Source of the DNA: K189A clade bacterium
GTDB taxonomy: Bacteria > Pseudomonadota > Gammaproteobacteria > Pseudomonadales > Azotimanducaceae
Direction: 5' to 3'
NCBI GenBank assembly: GCA_009886205.1
Contig: QXZU01000098.1
Location: 1-35,444 of the forward strand
Length of the DNA: 35,444 bases
A model generated the notes under the pieces. That model saw only the letters and a program-made list of their open reading frames with translations, was not told the origin of the DNA and ran no database searches. This document shows, one piece after another, positions 7,584-15,683 of this stretch. The translations under genes and the position numbers were made by a program. Every line of letters starts with the position of its first letter. The stretch's first letter is position 1.

Positions 7584-8117
7584 ATGTCTCGCGTAGCAAA
7601 CAACCCAGTCGTTCTACCTTCGGGTTTAGAAGTAAAGATCGACGGCCAGCACTTCTCAGTGAAGGGCGGAAAAGGCCAAATGGAAATGAATATCCATGAA
7701 TATGTTGCTCTTAAGCAAGAAGATGGCGAGTTGCGTGTAAGCGCTCAGTCAGAAGCTCGCGAAGCAGATGCAATGGCCGGCACCATGCGTGCATTGGTAC
7801 AGAATATGGTTACAGGGGTAACCACAGGGTTCGAACGTAAGTTAGAACTTCAAGGTGTTGGTTATAGAGCTGCGTCGCAGGGTAGTACATTAACCCTGCA
7901 GTTAGGCTTCTCTCACCCGGTTGTGTATACGTTGCCTGAAGGCATTTCGGCAACCACCCCGAGCCAAACTGAAGTTGTAATTGCCGGTATGGACAAGCAG
8001 CAGGTTGGCCAAGTGTGTGCAGAGATCAGAGCATTCAGACCACCAGAGCCATACAAGGGCAAAGGTGTTCGGTATGCAGGCGAGTACGTACGACGTAAAG
8101 AAGCCAAAAAGAAGTAA
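7584..8117 (+). CDS. rplF: 50S ribosomal protein L6
   Basis: The 177-residue product starts MSRVANNPVVLPSGLEV and has two L6 repeats, ending with the conserved PPEPYKGKGVRYAGEYVRRK. The length matches E. coli exactly. ATG 7584 is chosen over the in-frame codon at 7542, which lies inside rpsH, because AGGGGA at 7572-7577 gives a proper spacing. It is followed by an unusually long spacer before rplR. Confidence 0.97.
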   Translation: MSRVANNPVVLPSGLEVKIDGQHFSVKGGKGQMEMNIHEYVALKQEDGELRVSAQSEAREADAMAGTMRALVQNMVTGVTTGFERKLELQGVGYRAASQGSTLTLQLGFSHPVVYTLPEGISATTPSQTEVVIAGMDKQQVGQVCAEIRAFRPPEPYKGKGVRYAGEYVRRKEAKKK

Positions 8118-8247
8118 TTAGTTTAATAGTCACACTCTTTTGTGGTGCGGGGAAAATCCAAACCTTACTTAGAGATGGACTGTTGAAGAATATAGAAACG
8201 GATCGCGCAGTTTACGAAATGCGCAAAATGGAAACCAGGTTCGAAGC
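8118..8247 (+). other. Long rplF-rplR spacer with a hairpin
   Basis: These 130 bases interrupt genes that are nearly adjacent in E. coli. No credible reading frame is present. GCGCA (8205-8209) and TGCGC (8220-8224) flank TTT/AAA (8211-8213 with 8217-8219), forming an 8-bp hairpin with a bulged G and a 3-base loop, 23 bases before the rplR start. A weak TATAGA at 8191-8196 is the only promoter-like string and lacks a convincing -35. Confidence 0.5.
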
Positions 8248-8598
8248 ATGAACAGTAAGAAATCAAGCAGATTAAGAAGAGCGCGTCGCAGCCGCATGAA
8301 AATGCGCGAGCTGGGTGCTGTTCGTTTATCAGTCAATCGCACACCTCGGCACATATATGCTCAGGTGATTTCTGCCGATGGCGGAACCATTTTGGCTCAA
8401 GCGTCTACCTTAGAAGAGGCATTACGTGGGCCAGCTACTGGTAACGTTGAAACGGCGGCAAAGGTCGGCGCATTGGTTGCAGAGCGAGCGAAAGAGCAAG
8501 GCGTAAAAGCTGTTGCATTTGATCGATCAGGTTTTAAGTATCACGGACGAGTAAAAGCATTAGCAGATGCCGCTCGCGAAGGCGGATTGGAGTTCTAA
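8248..8598 (+). CDS. rplR: 50S ribosomal protein L18
   Basis: The 116-residue product (E. coli 117) opens with the basic [20 protein letters not shown] and then [16 protein letters not shown]; the C-terminal [20 protein letters not shown] is the L18 signature. It binds 5S rRNA together with L5. The stop codon directly abuts the rpsE start. Confidence 0.97.
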   Translation: MNSKKSSRLRRARRSRMKMRELGAVRLSVNRTPRHIYAQVISADGGTILAQASTLEEALRGPATGNVETAAKVGALVAERAKEQGVKAVAFDRSGFKYHGRVKALADAAREGGLEF

Positions 8599-9102
8599 AT
8601 GGCTTATACCGATAAAGTAGAAGAAGAAGGATTAGTTGAGAAGCTAGTTCAGGTAAACCGAGTTGCCAAAGTTGTTAAGGGCGGCCGAATTTTTGGTTTC
8701 ACCGCACTGACAGTAGTTGGCGACGGCAATGGCCGAGTTGGTTTTGGACGTGGTAAAGCGCGCGAAGTGCCTACTGCAATCCAAAAAGCGATGGAGTCTG
8801 CACGCCGTAATATGGTCGATGTAGATCTCAATGGCGGCACCTTATGGTATGCCACCACAGCACGTCACTCGGCGTCTAAGGTATACATGCAACCTGCATC
8901 GGAAGGTACTGGTGTAATTGCTGGTGGCACAATGCGAGCTGTTTTAGAAGCTGCGGGTGTTCACAACGTTTTAGCTAAGTGCTACGGATCAACAAATCCA
9001 GTTAACGTGGTTAGAGCAACGTTTAAGGCGCTGATGGGTGTTAAGTCTCCCGAGCGTGTTGCTGAAAAGCGCGGCAAGACTGTCGACAATATTGTCGCTT
9101 AA
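8599..9102 (+). CDS. rpsE: 30S ribosomal protein S5
   Basis: The 167-residue product has the N-terminal double-stranded RNA-binding-like domain ([20 protein letters not shown], the loop altered in spectinomycin-resistant mutants elsewhere) and the C-terminal [12 protein letters not shown] motif. S5 is part of the mRNA-entry and decoding-fidelity region with S4. It has the same length as in E. coli and starts on the base after the rplR stop. Confidence 0.97.
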   Translation: MAYTDKVEEEGLVEKLVQVNRVAKVVKGGRIFGFTALTVVGDGNGRVGFGRGKAREVPTAIQKAMESARRNMVDVDLNGGTLWYATTARHSASKVYMQPASEGTGVIAGGTMRAVLEAAGVHNVLAKCYGSTNPVNVVRATFKALMGVKSPERVAEKRGKTVDNIVA

Positions 9103-9117
9103 GGCTGAGGCAGAGTT

Positions 9118-9306
9118 ATGAGCAGTAAATCTATTAGCGTGACCCAGACTAAAAGTCCGATTGGTCGTTTAAAGAATCACAAAGCCTGTTTGGTAGGTTT
9201 AGGTCTTCGCCGTATTGGTCACACAGTGACTGTTGAAGACACACCTTCCGTACGAGGAATGATTAATCGTGTGCACTACATGGTGCATGTCGAGGGAGAA
9301 TCCTAA
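9118..9306 (+). CDS. rpmD: 50S ribosomal protein L30
   Basis: A 62-residue protein (E. coli 59). After a short polar N-terminus, [24 protein letters not shown] shows the L30 start of family homology, followed by [13 protein letters not shown]. The gene ends TAATG, its last base shared with the rplO start codon. The 15-base gap from rpsE holds GAGGCAGAG as the ribosome binding site. Confidence 0.96.
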   Translation: MSSKSISVTQTKSPIGRLKNHKACLVGLGLRRIGHTVTVEDTPSVRGMINRVHYMVHVEGES

Positions 9307-9812
9307 TGCATTTGAATGATCTACACCCTGCCGATGGCAGTCACAAAACCAAGCGTCGCGTTGGTCGCGGAGCGGGTTCTGGTTGGGGTAAGACCTCTGG
9401 TCGTGGTCAGAAAGGTCAGAAGGCTCGGTCTGGTGGCGGCGTTCGTCCCGGTTTTGAAGGCGGTCAGTTGCCCTTACAAATGCGTATTCCTAAGTTTGGT
9501 TTTCGTTCACGCGTAAGCTTGTCTACCACGGAGGTTCGGTTGAGCGAATTGGCGAAAGTTGAAGGCGACTTGATCACTCTAGAGACGCTGAAAGCTGCAA
9601 ACGTAGTAAGAAGAGACATGAAGCGCGCGCGCATTATGTTGTCAGGTGCTGTAGCTAAAGCTTACAAGGTTGAAGACGCAAACATCGGTGTAACAAAAGG
9701 CGCTCAAGCGGCTATTGAAGCAGCGGGTGGATCTGTAGTCGCTTTCGAAGCGCCAGTTCCAGGCAAATTGCAAAAGAAAGAACGTAAAGAAGAGGCGGCA
9801 GCTGCGGAGTAG
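9306..9812 (+). CDS. rplO: 50S ribosomal protein L15, with C-terminal extension
   Basis: Residues 1-144 match the family: [20 protein letters not shown], the glycine/arginine-rich loop with [20 protein letters not shown], and the C-terminal [13 protein letters not shown] motif, after which E. coli L15 ends within 4 residues. Here the chain continues to 168 with a Lys/Glu/Ala-rich tail ([17 protein letters not shown]). L15 spans 23S rRNA domains during late assembly. The tail is probably disordered and surface exposed. Confidence 0.96.
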   Translation: MHLNDLHPADGSHKTKRRVGRGAGSGWGKTSGRGQKGQKARSGGGVRPGFEGGQLPLQMRIPKFGFRSRVSLSTTEVRLSELAKVEGDLITLETLKAANVVRRDMKRARIMLSGAVAKAYKVEDANIGVTKGAQAAIEAAGGSVVAFEAPVPGKLQKKERKEEAAAAE

Positions 9813-9882
9813 TCGCTAAGACACCGCACTGAATACTCAACACACTAATCTGAAAACTAGTTAAAGAAACACAGAAAAAATA

Positions 9883-11217
9883 ATGTCCAATAACCAACAA
9901 GATGTAGCTAATCAGCTAGCAGGAAATCAGGCAGGGGTTGCAGAACTCCGCAGCCGCCTGCTGTTCGTGCTGTTTGCCTTGTTGGTTTATAGAATTGGTA
10001 CACACATTCCCGTTCCTGGTATTGACCCCGCGCAGTTGCAGGCCATCTTTAATCAGAACCAAGGCGGCATTCTCGAACTGTTTAATATGTTTTCGGGCGG
10101 TGCGTGGGAGCGTATGAGTATTCTGGCGTTAGGCGTAATTCCTTATATTACCGCCAGCATTATTATGAATTTGTTGACCATGATGTGGCCTCAGTTCCAG
10201 CAATGGCGCAAAGAGGGCGACGCAGGTCGTAGAAAAATTACACGCGCAACCCGCCTTCTAACTTTGGGTATTGCGTTAATTCAAGGCACCTCACTAGCGG
10301 TGACCTTAGCAAATCAAGGCCTCGCTTTTGAAAGTGGTTTTGCATTTACGTTTGTTGCCACTTTGACATTGGTGACCGGCTCCATCTTTATGATGTGGCT
10401 CGGAGAGCAGATTACCGAACGCGGTGTAGGTAACGGTATATCGCTACTGATTTTCTCTGGCATTGTGTCAGGGTTCCCGTCAGCGCTAGGCCAAATGTTC
10501 GAGGCAGCGCGCCTTGGTAATATTAATATCATAGCGCTGTTAGCAATGGGCGTACTTGCCATAGCAATCGTCTGGTTCGTGGTTCGGGTTGAACGTGGTC
10601 AACGTAGGATCACAGTGAACTACGCCAAGAAACAGCAAGGGCGTCGAGTGTTTCAGGCCCAAAGCAGCCACTTGCCCTTAAAGATTAATATGGCCGGTGT
10701 TATTCCAGCTATTTTCGCGTCGAGCCTACTTTTGGCGCCTGCTTCCATGGCCAGTTGGTTTGGTAGCAACCCCGGTATGGGCGCATTACAAGAAGTCGCG
10801 CTTGTGTTATCTCCAGGGCAGCCGCTGTATATAATGATGTTTGCAGCAGGGATCATATTCTTTAGCTTCTTTTATACCGCTATTATGTTTGATCCAAAGG
10901 ATGTCGCAGACAACCTGAAGAAGCAGGGCGCTTATGTGCCAGGCATTCGTCCTGGTCAACAGACTTCTAAATATATCGATGATGTGATCACCCGACTCAC
11001 CGTTTTTGGCGCACTTTATGTGACCTTGGTGTGTTTGTTACCCGAGTTTATGGTGGTCTTTTTTAATACCTCTTTTCAACTAGGCGGAACCGCAGTACTT
11101 ATCGTGGTTGTGGTAGCAATGGACTTCATGTCACAAGTGCAGTCACACCTGATGAGTAGCCAGTACGCGAAGTTGATGGAAAAGTCGAAACTACAAAACT
11201 ATGGGCGGCGTCGTTAA
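9883..11217 (+). CDS. secY: SecY, protein-conducting channel of the Sec translocase
   Basis: A 444-residue inner-membrane protein with ten predicted membrane segments. Recognisable parts are the first helix and plug region (VYRIGTHIPVPGID, about residues 26-39), the GIGNGISLL-like GVGNGISLLIFSGIV, and the cytoplasmic loop PGIRPGQQTSKYIDDVITRL. SecY forms the channel with SecE and SecG. As in E. coli it lies inside the spc cluster. The 70-base leader from rplO lacks a clear ribosome binding site before ATG 9883, so initiation may be inefficient. Confidence 0.98.
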   Translation: MSNNQQDVANQLAGNQAGVAELRSRLLFVLFALLVYRIGTHIPVPGIDPAQLQAIFNQNQGGILELFNMFSGGAWERMSILALGVIPYITASIIMNLLTMMWPQFQQWRKEGDAGRRKITRATRLLTLGIALIQGTSLAVTLANQGLAFESGFAFTFVATLTLVTGSIFMMWLGEQITERGVGNGISLLIFSGIVSGFPSALGQMFEAARLGNINIIALLAMGVLAIAIVWFVVRVERGQRRITVNYAKKQQGRRVFQAQSSHLPLKINMAGVIPAIFASSLLLAPASMASWFGSNPGMGALQEVALVLSPGQPLYIMMFAAGIIFFSFFYTAIMFDPKDVADNLKKQGAYVPGIRPGQQTSKYIDDVITRLTVFGALYVTLVCLLPEFMVVFFNTSFQLGGTAVLIVVVVAMDFMSQVQSHLMSSQYAKLMEKSKLQNYGRRR

Positions 11218-11241
11218 TCGACCCCCATTTGGTAGGAAACT

Positions 11242-11358
11242 ATGAAAGTAAGAGCATCAGTAAAGAAAATTTGTCGGAACTGTAAAGTCGTAAAGCGCAA
11301 AGGCGTTGTACGAGTTATTTGCAGCTCTGAACCTCGCCATAAACAGCGCCAAGGGTAG
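11242..11358 (+). CDS. rpmJ: 50S ribosomal protein L36
   Basis: A 38-residue protein, [20 protein letters not shown] at the start and ending PRHKQRQG. The zinc-binding set Cys11, Cys14, Cys27 and His33 is intact, so this is the zinc-containing form. L36 binds 23S rRNA under the L7/L12 stalk. It sits in its usual place between secY and rpsM. AGGA at 11234-11237 precedes ATG 11242. Confidence 0.97.
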   Translation: MKVRASVKKICRNCKVVKRKGVVRVICSSEPRHKQRQG

Positions 11359-11397
11359 TTGGTAGTTATGGCATCAAGTGTAAGACGGAGCGAATAG

Positions 11398-11754
11398 ATG
11401 GCACGTATTGCCGGAATCAATATACCGGATCACAAGCACGCAAGAATCTCGTTGACATATATCTTCGGGATTGGGCCAACCACTGCAGTGAAAATCTGTA
11501 GTCTGGCTGGTGTGCAACCGGAAACTAAGATTGGTGAGTTAGACGAAGCTAACCTGGACGCAATTCGAAATGAAGTTGCAAAGTTCACGGTAGAGGGCGA
11601 CCTACGTCGAGAAACATCCATGAACATCAAGCGATTGATGGATCTAGGTTGTTATCGCGGAATACGTCATCGTCGGCACTTGCCAGTGCATGGACAGAGA
11701 ACAAAAACCAATGCGCGCACCCGTAAGGGCCCGCGTCGTCCGATCCGTAGATAG
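11398..11754 (+). CDS. rpsM: 30S ribosomal protein S13
   Basis: The 118-residue product (same as E. coli) opens [20 protein letters not shown], has the helix-two-turn-helix region and ends with [16 protein letters not shown], the tail that contacts P-site tRNA. GGAG at 11387-11390 supports the start. The 39-base spacer from rpmJ is too short for the E. coli type S4-binding pseudoknot. It contains a nine-codon in-frame mini-ORF (11368-11397) ending directly before ATG 11398. Confidence 0.97.
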   Translation: MARIAGINIPDHKHARISLTYIFGIGPTTAVKICSLAGVQPETKIGELDEANLDAIRNEVAKFTVEGDLRRETSMNIKRLMDLGCYRGIRHRRHLPVHGQRTKTNARTRKGPRRPIRR

Positions 11755-11774
11755 GACAAGGTAGAGAAACAAAT

Positions 11775-12149
11775 ATGGCTGAACGTAAAAAAGCTAAACG
11801 TGTTGTCGTAGACGGATTGGCGCATATCCATGCGTCTTTCAACAATACGATCATTACGATTACCGATCGACAAGGCAATGCGCTGAGTTGGGCAACTTCT
11901 GGTGGCTCAGGTTTTAGGGGCTCACGTAAAAGTACCCCGTTCGCAGCGCAAATCGCTGCCGAAAAAGCCAGCCTAGTTGCTGTTGAATTTGGTATGAAGA
12001 GTGTAGATGTTTTCGTTAAGGGACCTGGTCCAGGTCGCGAGTCTGCAGTTCGCGCCATAAACGCGGCAGGCCTTAAAATAAACAGCATCGCAGATGTAAC
12101 ACCAATTCCTCACAATGGCTGTCGCCCACCTAAGCGCCGTCGCGTTTAA
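11775..12149 (+). CDS. rpsK: 30S ribosomal protein S11
   Basis: The 124-residue product lacks about five residues of the E. coli basic N-terminus. The core is intact: [36 protein letters not shown], and the C-terminal [18 protein letters not shown]. The asparagine-glycine in this last motif is the site of isoaspartate formation in E. coli S11. S11 is on the 30S platform near the mRNA exit. Confidence 0.97.
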   Translation: MAERKKAKRVVVDGLAHIHASFNNTIITITDRQGNALSWATSGGSGFRGSRKSTPFAAQIAAEKASLVAVEFGMKSVDVFVKGPGPGRESAVRAINAAGLKINSIADVTPIPHNGCRPPKRRRV

Positions 12150-12193
12150 GTGCTGGGAATTGTAATGATGCATAATCGAATGGAGAAATAGGT

Positions 12194-12814
12194 ATGGGTC
12201 GGTATTTAGGTCCAAAACTCAAGTTAAGTCGTCGAGAAGGCACTGACCTCTTCCTAAAGAGCGGTGTTCGTCCTATCGATTCAAAGTGCAAGATTGATAA
12301 TGCACCTGGCATGCACGGTCTGCGTCGTGGACGTTTATCGGACTACGCAGTTCAGTTGCGCGAGAAGCAGAAGGTTCGCCGTATCTACGGTGTACTGGAG
12401 AAGCAGTTCCGTAATTACTACAAGAAAGCAGACCGTAAGCAAGGCGCCACAGGCGAAAACTTGTTGAAGTTACTTGAGTGCCGGTTAGACAACGTGGTCT
12501 ATCGCATGGGCTTTGGTTCTACAAGAGCCGAGTCACGTCAGCTGGTTTCGCATAAGTCGGTTACCGTTAACGGTCACTGGGTCAACATTGCGTCATATCA
12601 AGTTAAAGCGGGCGACGTTGTTGCCATTGCTGAAAAATCTCGCGGTCAACTGCGCATCCAAGCCGCATTACAATTGTCTAGCCAACGTGGCGAGATTGAT
12701 TGGGTCGAGGTAAGCGCAGACAAATTTGAAGGTACTTTTAAGCGTCTACCAGATCGCGAAGAGCTACCGTCAGAGATCAACGAAAACTTGATCGTAGAAC
12801 TTTACTCTAAGTAA
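12194..12814 (+). CDS. rpsD: 30S ribosomal protein S4
   Basis: A 206-residue protein, the same length as E. coli S4. [20 protein letters not shown] begins the N-terminal domain, which lacks the four zinc cysteines found in Gram-positive forms. The S4 RNA-binding domain covers about residues 95-160 ([20 protein letters not shown]). S4 nucleates 30S assembly and in E. coli represses the alpha operon. The start follows GGAGAAATAGGT. Confidence 0.97.
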   Translation: MGRYLGPKLKLSRREGTDLFLKSGVRPIDSKCKIDNAPGMHGLRRGRLSDYAVQLREKQKVRRIYGVLEKQFRNYYKKADRKQGATGENLLKLLECRLDNVVYRMGFGSTRAESRQLVSHKSVTVNGHWVNIASYQVKAGDVVAIAEKSRGQLRIQAALQLSSQRGEIDWVEVSADKFEGTFKRLPDREELPSEINENLIVELYSK

Positions 12815-12853
12815 TTTATTGGGCGCGCTGGCGCCTCTTTGGGAGACAAATAT

Positions 12854-13855
12854 ATGTCACAGTTGGCAAACGAATTTCTGACTCCACGAAATATTGAAGT
12901 GCAATCTGATAGCCCGTTTCGCTCTAAGGTCACTTTAGAGCCATTAGAGCGCGGCTTTGGTCACACTCTGGGCAACACGCTGCGTAGAATTTTGTTGTCG
13001 TCTATGCCTGGTTGCGCAATCACCGAAGTTCAGATCGACGGTGTTTTGCACGAGTACAGTACTATCGAAGGCGTGCAAGAAGATGTCATTGATATCCTTC
13101 TTAACCTGAAAGACATCAGCATTGTCATGCACAATCAGGATCACGGCACTATTGTCCTGGCTAAGAGCGGCGCAGGCGTGGTTACTGCCGGTGACTTCCA
13201 GTTGTCAGAAGACATTGAGATAGCCAATCCAGATCACGTGGTTTGCAACTTGAACGCCAGTGGTTCGATTCGTATCGAAGCAAAGGTCACTAGAGGTCGT
13301 GGATACGTTCCAGTGGATTCTCAAGCAACAGCAAGCAGCGAAGAGGACACCGGTCGTCCAATTGGCTCATTGCGTTTGGATGCGTCTTACAGCCCATTAC
13401 GTAGAGTCTCCTACAGTGTAGAAAGCACTCGCGTAGAGCAACGTACTGACTTAGACAAGTTAGTTCTAGATTTAGAAACTAATGGCACCATCGATCCAGA
13501 AGAAGCAATTAGAAGAGCAGCGACTATTCTTCAGCATCAACTGGCTGTATTTGTCGACCTTGATAGCGAGAGCGAGCAGGTTGAAGAAGAGAAAGAAGAT
13601 GAAGCCGATCCAATACTCATTCGTCCAGTGGACGATCTAGAATTGACCGTGCGTTCAGCGAACTGCCTTAAAGCAGAAAATATTTACTACATTGGTGATC
13701 TGATTCAGCGCACCGAAGTAGAATTGTTGAAGACACCCAACTTGGGTAAGAAATCACTGACAGAAATCAAAGATGTCTTGGCATCTAGAGGCTTGTCATT
13801 GGGCATGCGCCTAGAAAATTGGCCGCCAGCAAATTTACATGGTGGCCGGATCTAA
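12854..13855 (+). CDS. rpoA: RNA polymerase alpha subunit
   Basis: The 333-residue product has the alpha N-terminal domain with the dimerisation motif [20 protein letters not shown] (about residues 33-52). An acidic linker ([16 protein letters not shown], about 236-252) follows, then the C-terminal domain with [20 protein letters not shown], the helix that binds UP elements and activators. ATG 12854 is preferred to an in-frame TTG at 12839, since GGGAG at 12840-12844 overlaps the latter. It lies between rpsD and rplQ as in E. coli. Confidence 0.98.
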   Translation: MSQLANEFLTPRNIEVQSDSPFRSKVTLEPLERGFGHTLGNTLRRILLSSMPGCAITEVQIDGVLHEYSTIEGVQEDVIDILLNLKDISIVMHNQDHGTIVLAKSGAGVVTAGDFQLSEDIEIANPDHVVCNLNASGSIRIEAKVTRGRGYVPVDSQATASSEEDTGRPIGSLRLDASYSPLRRVSYSVESTRVEQRTDLDKLVLDLETNGTIDPEEAIRRAATILQHQLAVFVDLDSESEQVEEEKEDEADPILIRPVDDLELTVRSANCLKAENIYYIGDLIQRTEVELLKTPNLGKKSLTEIKDVLASRGLSLGMRLENWPPANLHGGRI

Positions 13856-13941
13856 TCCAGGCACGACCCACGAGATAACAGGATCTTAGAAATAGGATCG
13901 GCAAAAAAGCGTCAACTCGCTTATAGGTACAGGAACGAATA

Positions 13942-14442
13942 ATGCGTCATCGAAAGAGTGGCAGACAACTAAACCGAAACAGCTCGCACCGTCAGGCTAT
14001 GTTTCGCAATATGGCTACATCTCTAATTGAGTGTGAAGTCATTAAAACTACACTGCCAAAAGCGAAAGAATTGCGTAAGGTTGCTGAACCGCTGATTACG
14101 CTAGCCAAGGAAGATTCGGTAGCAAATCGTCGTTTAGCTTTTGCTCGTACACGTAGCAAGGCTGCGGTAGGTAAGTTATTCACCGAACTTGGTCCACGCT
14201 ACCAAGCGCGCCCTGGCGGTTACACACGCATTTTGAAGTGCGGTTTCCGTACCGGTGATGCAGCGCCAATGGCATACATTGAGCTAGTTGGCCGTCCGAT
14301 TGCTGAGGTAGAAGATTTCGACGCAGATTTAGCCGGTGCTGAAGAGGTGGTAGAAACAGTAGAAGAAACAGAAGCTGTTGTTGAAACCGCAGACGAAGCT
14401 GTAGCTGAGGAAGCTGAACAGGCAGATACAAAGAAGGACTAA
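13942..14442 (+). CDS. rplQ: 50S ribosomal protein L17 with long acidic C-terminal tail
   Basis: Residues 1-117 match L17 closely, from [20 protein letters not shown] to the [23 protein letters not shown] region. E. coli L17 ends at 127, but this protein runs to 166. The extra part is a low-complexity tail in which about 19 of 50 residues are Asp or Glu (for example [20 protein letters not shown]), ending TKKD. The DNA there is a degenerate GAAGCTGT-type repeat. L17 surrounds the tunnel exit, so the tail could project near emerging chains. The spacer from rpoA (86 bases) is without clear features. Confidence 0.96.
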   Translation: MRHRKSGRQLNRNSSHRQAMFRNMATSLIECEVIKTTLPKAKELRKVAEPLITLAKEDSVANRRLAFARTRSKAAVGKLFTELGPRYQARPGGYTRILKCGFRTGDAAPMAYIELVGRPIAEVEDFDADLAGAEEVVETVEETEAVVETADEAVAEEAEQADTKKD

Positions 14443-14448
14443 ATCGTT

Positions 14449-15564
14449 GTGAGTAGTAGTTTTCACCCGACCCCCAGAACTTTGATGGGCCCAGGCCCAT
14501 CTGATGTACATCCACGAGTTCTGGGAGCCATGGCGAAAGCTACTATTGGACACCTAGATCCTGAATTCATTGCTTTGATGGAAGACATCAAAGACCTCTT
14601 GCGATACACCTTTCGCACCGAGAACAAACTTACCCTACCCCTTTCTGCTCCAGGCTCTGCTGCCATGGAAGCGTCTTTTGCTAATCTAGTGGAAGCCGGC
14701 GATAAAGTAATCGTATGCATCAATGGTGTCTTCGGCATGCGTATGGCAGAAAATGTGCGCCGCATGAATGGCGAGCTTGTCACCGTTGAAGATGAGTGGG
14801 GTACTCAGGTAGACCCAGAGAAGGTCGAAGCCGCGCTCAAAGCCAACCCAGATGCCAAGATTCTTGCGTTCGTTCACGCTGAAACCTCCACAGGTGTGCG
14901 CTCAGATGCACAGACCCTGTGCGCCCTAGCGGAGCAGTATGGTTGTTTAAGCATCGTAGACTCCGTCACTGGCCTAGCTGGCATTGAGTTAGAAGTGGAC
15001 GCTTGGAAAGCTGATGTAACTTATTCCGGCACGCAGAAGTGCTTGTCAGCGCCTCCAGGAATTAGCCTCATCACGTTCAGTGACAAAGCGGCAGCCCAAG
15101 TCAAAGCGCGTAACACCCCAGTACAAAGTTGGTTCCTAGATTTGTCTTTGCTCATGGCTTATTGGGAAGGCGACGGCGCTAGAACCTACCACCACACAGC
15201 CCCAGTCAATGCCATGTACGGTTTGCACGAAGCGCTGCTTATGGTGAAGGAAGAAGGTCTTGAGAATTCTTGGCATAAACACCGAGCAATGCACGAAGTC
15301 TTAGTCGAGAACCTAAATGGCATCGGACTAGAGTTTGTTGTTGACGCCAGTTACAGATTGCCACAGTTGAATTTAGTAAAGATTCCAGAAGGGGTTGATG
15401 AAGCAGCAGTGCGCAAGCGCCTGTTGAGCGAATTCAACTTAGAGATCGGTGCAGGTCTGGGTGCATTCGCTGGCAAGGTTTGGCGTATCGGCCTCATGGG
15501 CTATTCCGCGCGTCACGAGAACATCCAGCTGTGTACTAGCGCTCTGAAACATTGCATGCGCTAG
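14449..15564 (+). CDS. Class V aminotransferase, alanine-glyoxylate / serine-glyoxylate type
   Basis: A 371-residue PLP enzyme. The N-terminal LMGPGPSDVHPRVLGAMAK is the substrate-side signature of the alanine-glyoxylate and serine-pyruvate aminotransferases. IVDSVTGLAG places the PLP-pairing aspartate at 171, and TYSGTQKCLSAPPG places the Schiff-base lysine at 197. The likely reaction is glyoxylate plus alanine or serine giving glycine; ureidoglycine-glyoxylate aminotransferase is a related possibility. Start GTG 14449 follows AAGGA inside the rplQ end, only 6 bases after the rplQ stop, so it is probably cotranscribed with the alpha operon. That is an unusual location for this gene. Confidence 0.88.
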   Translation: MSSSFHPTPRTLMGPGPSDVHPRVLGAMAKATIGHLDPEFIALMEDIKDLLRYTFRTENKLTLPLSAPGSAAMEASFANLVEAGDKVIVCINGVFGMRMAENVRRMNGELVTVEDEWGTQVDPEKVEAALKANPDAKILAFVHAETSTGVRSDAQTLCALAEQYGCLSIVDSVTGLAGIELEVDAWKADVTYSGTQKCLSAPPGISLITFSDKAAAQVKARNTPVQSWFLDLSLLMAYWEGDGARTYHHTAPVNAMYGLHEALLMVKEEGLENSWHKHRAMHEVLVENLNGIGLEFVVDASYRLPQLNLVKIPEGVDEAAVRKRLLSEFNLEIGAGLGAFAGKVWRIGLMGYSARHENIQLCTSALKHCMR

Positions 15565-15618
15565 AGTGGGTTCGAGCTGATGTGCAATCGGCTCAGCAGA
15601 TAATCCACCTACACTTAC

Positions 15619-15648
15619 GTTACCAGCCTGCCTCTGCAAGCTGGTGAC
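15619..15648. terminator. Strong hairpin between convergent aminotransferase and uvrA genes
   Basis: GTTACCAGC (15619-15627) and GCTGGTGAC (15640-15648) pair over 9 positions with one G-U pair. TGC/GCA inside (15629-15631 with 15636-15638) lengthen the stem around a CTCT loop. It is placed where both genes end and could stop transcription from either side. There is no U-tract on either strand, so intrinsic termination is uncertain. Confidence 0.45.
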
Positions 15649-15683
15649 CTAGCGAAATCAACGCGCCCCGCGCTAGTGAAGCC

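Noticed and set aside
11627-12088. 153-codon antisense frame over rpsM and rpsK
   Set aside because: Shadow of conserved genes on the other strand; nothing recognisable in it.
14180-14515. Leu/Gln-rich antisense frame opposite the L17 tail
   Set aside because: Produced by the repetitive acidic-tail codons read backwards; no independent evidence of coding.
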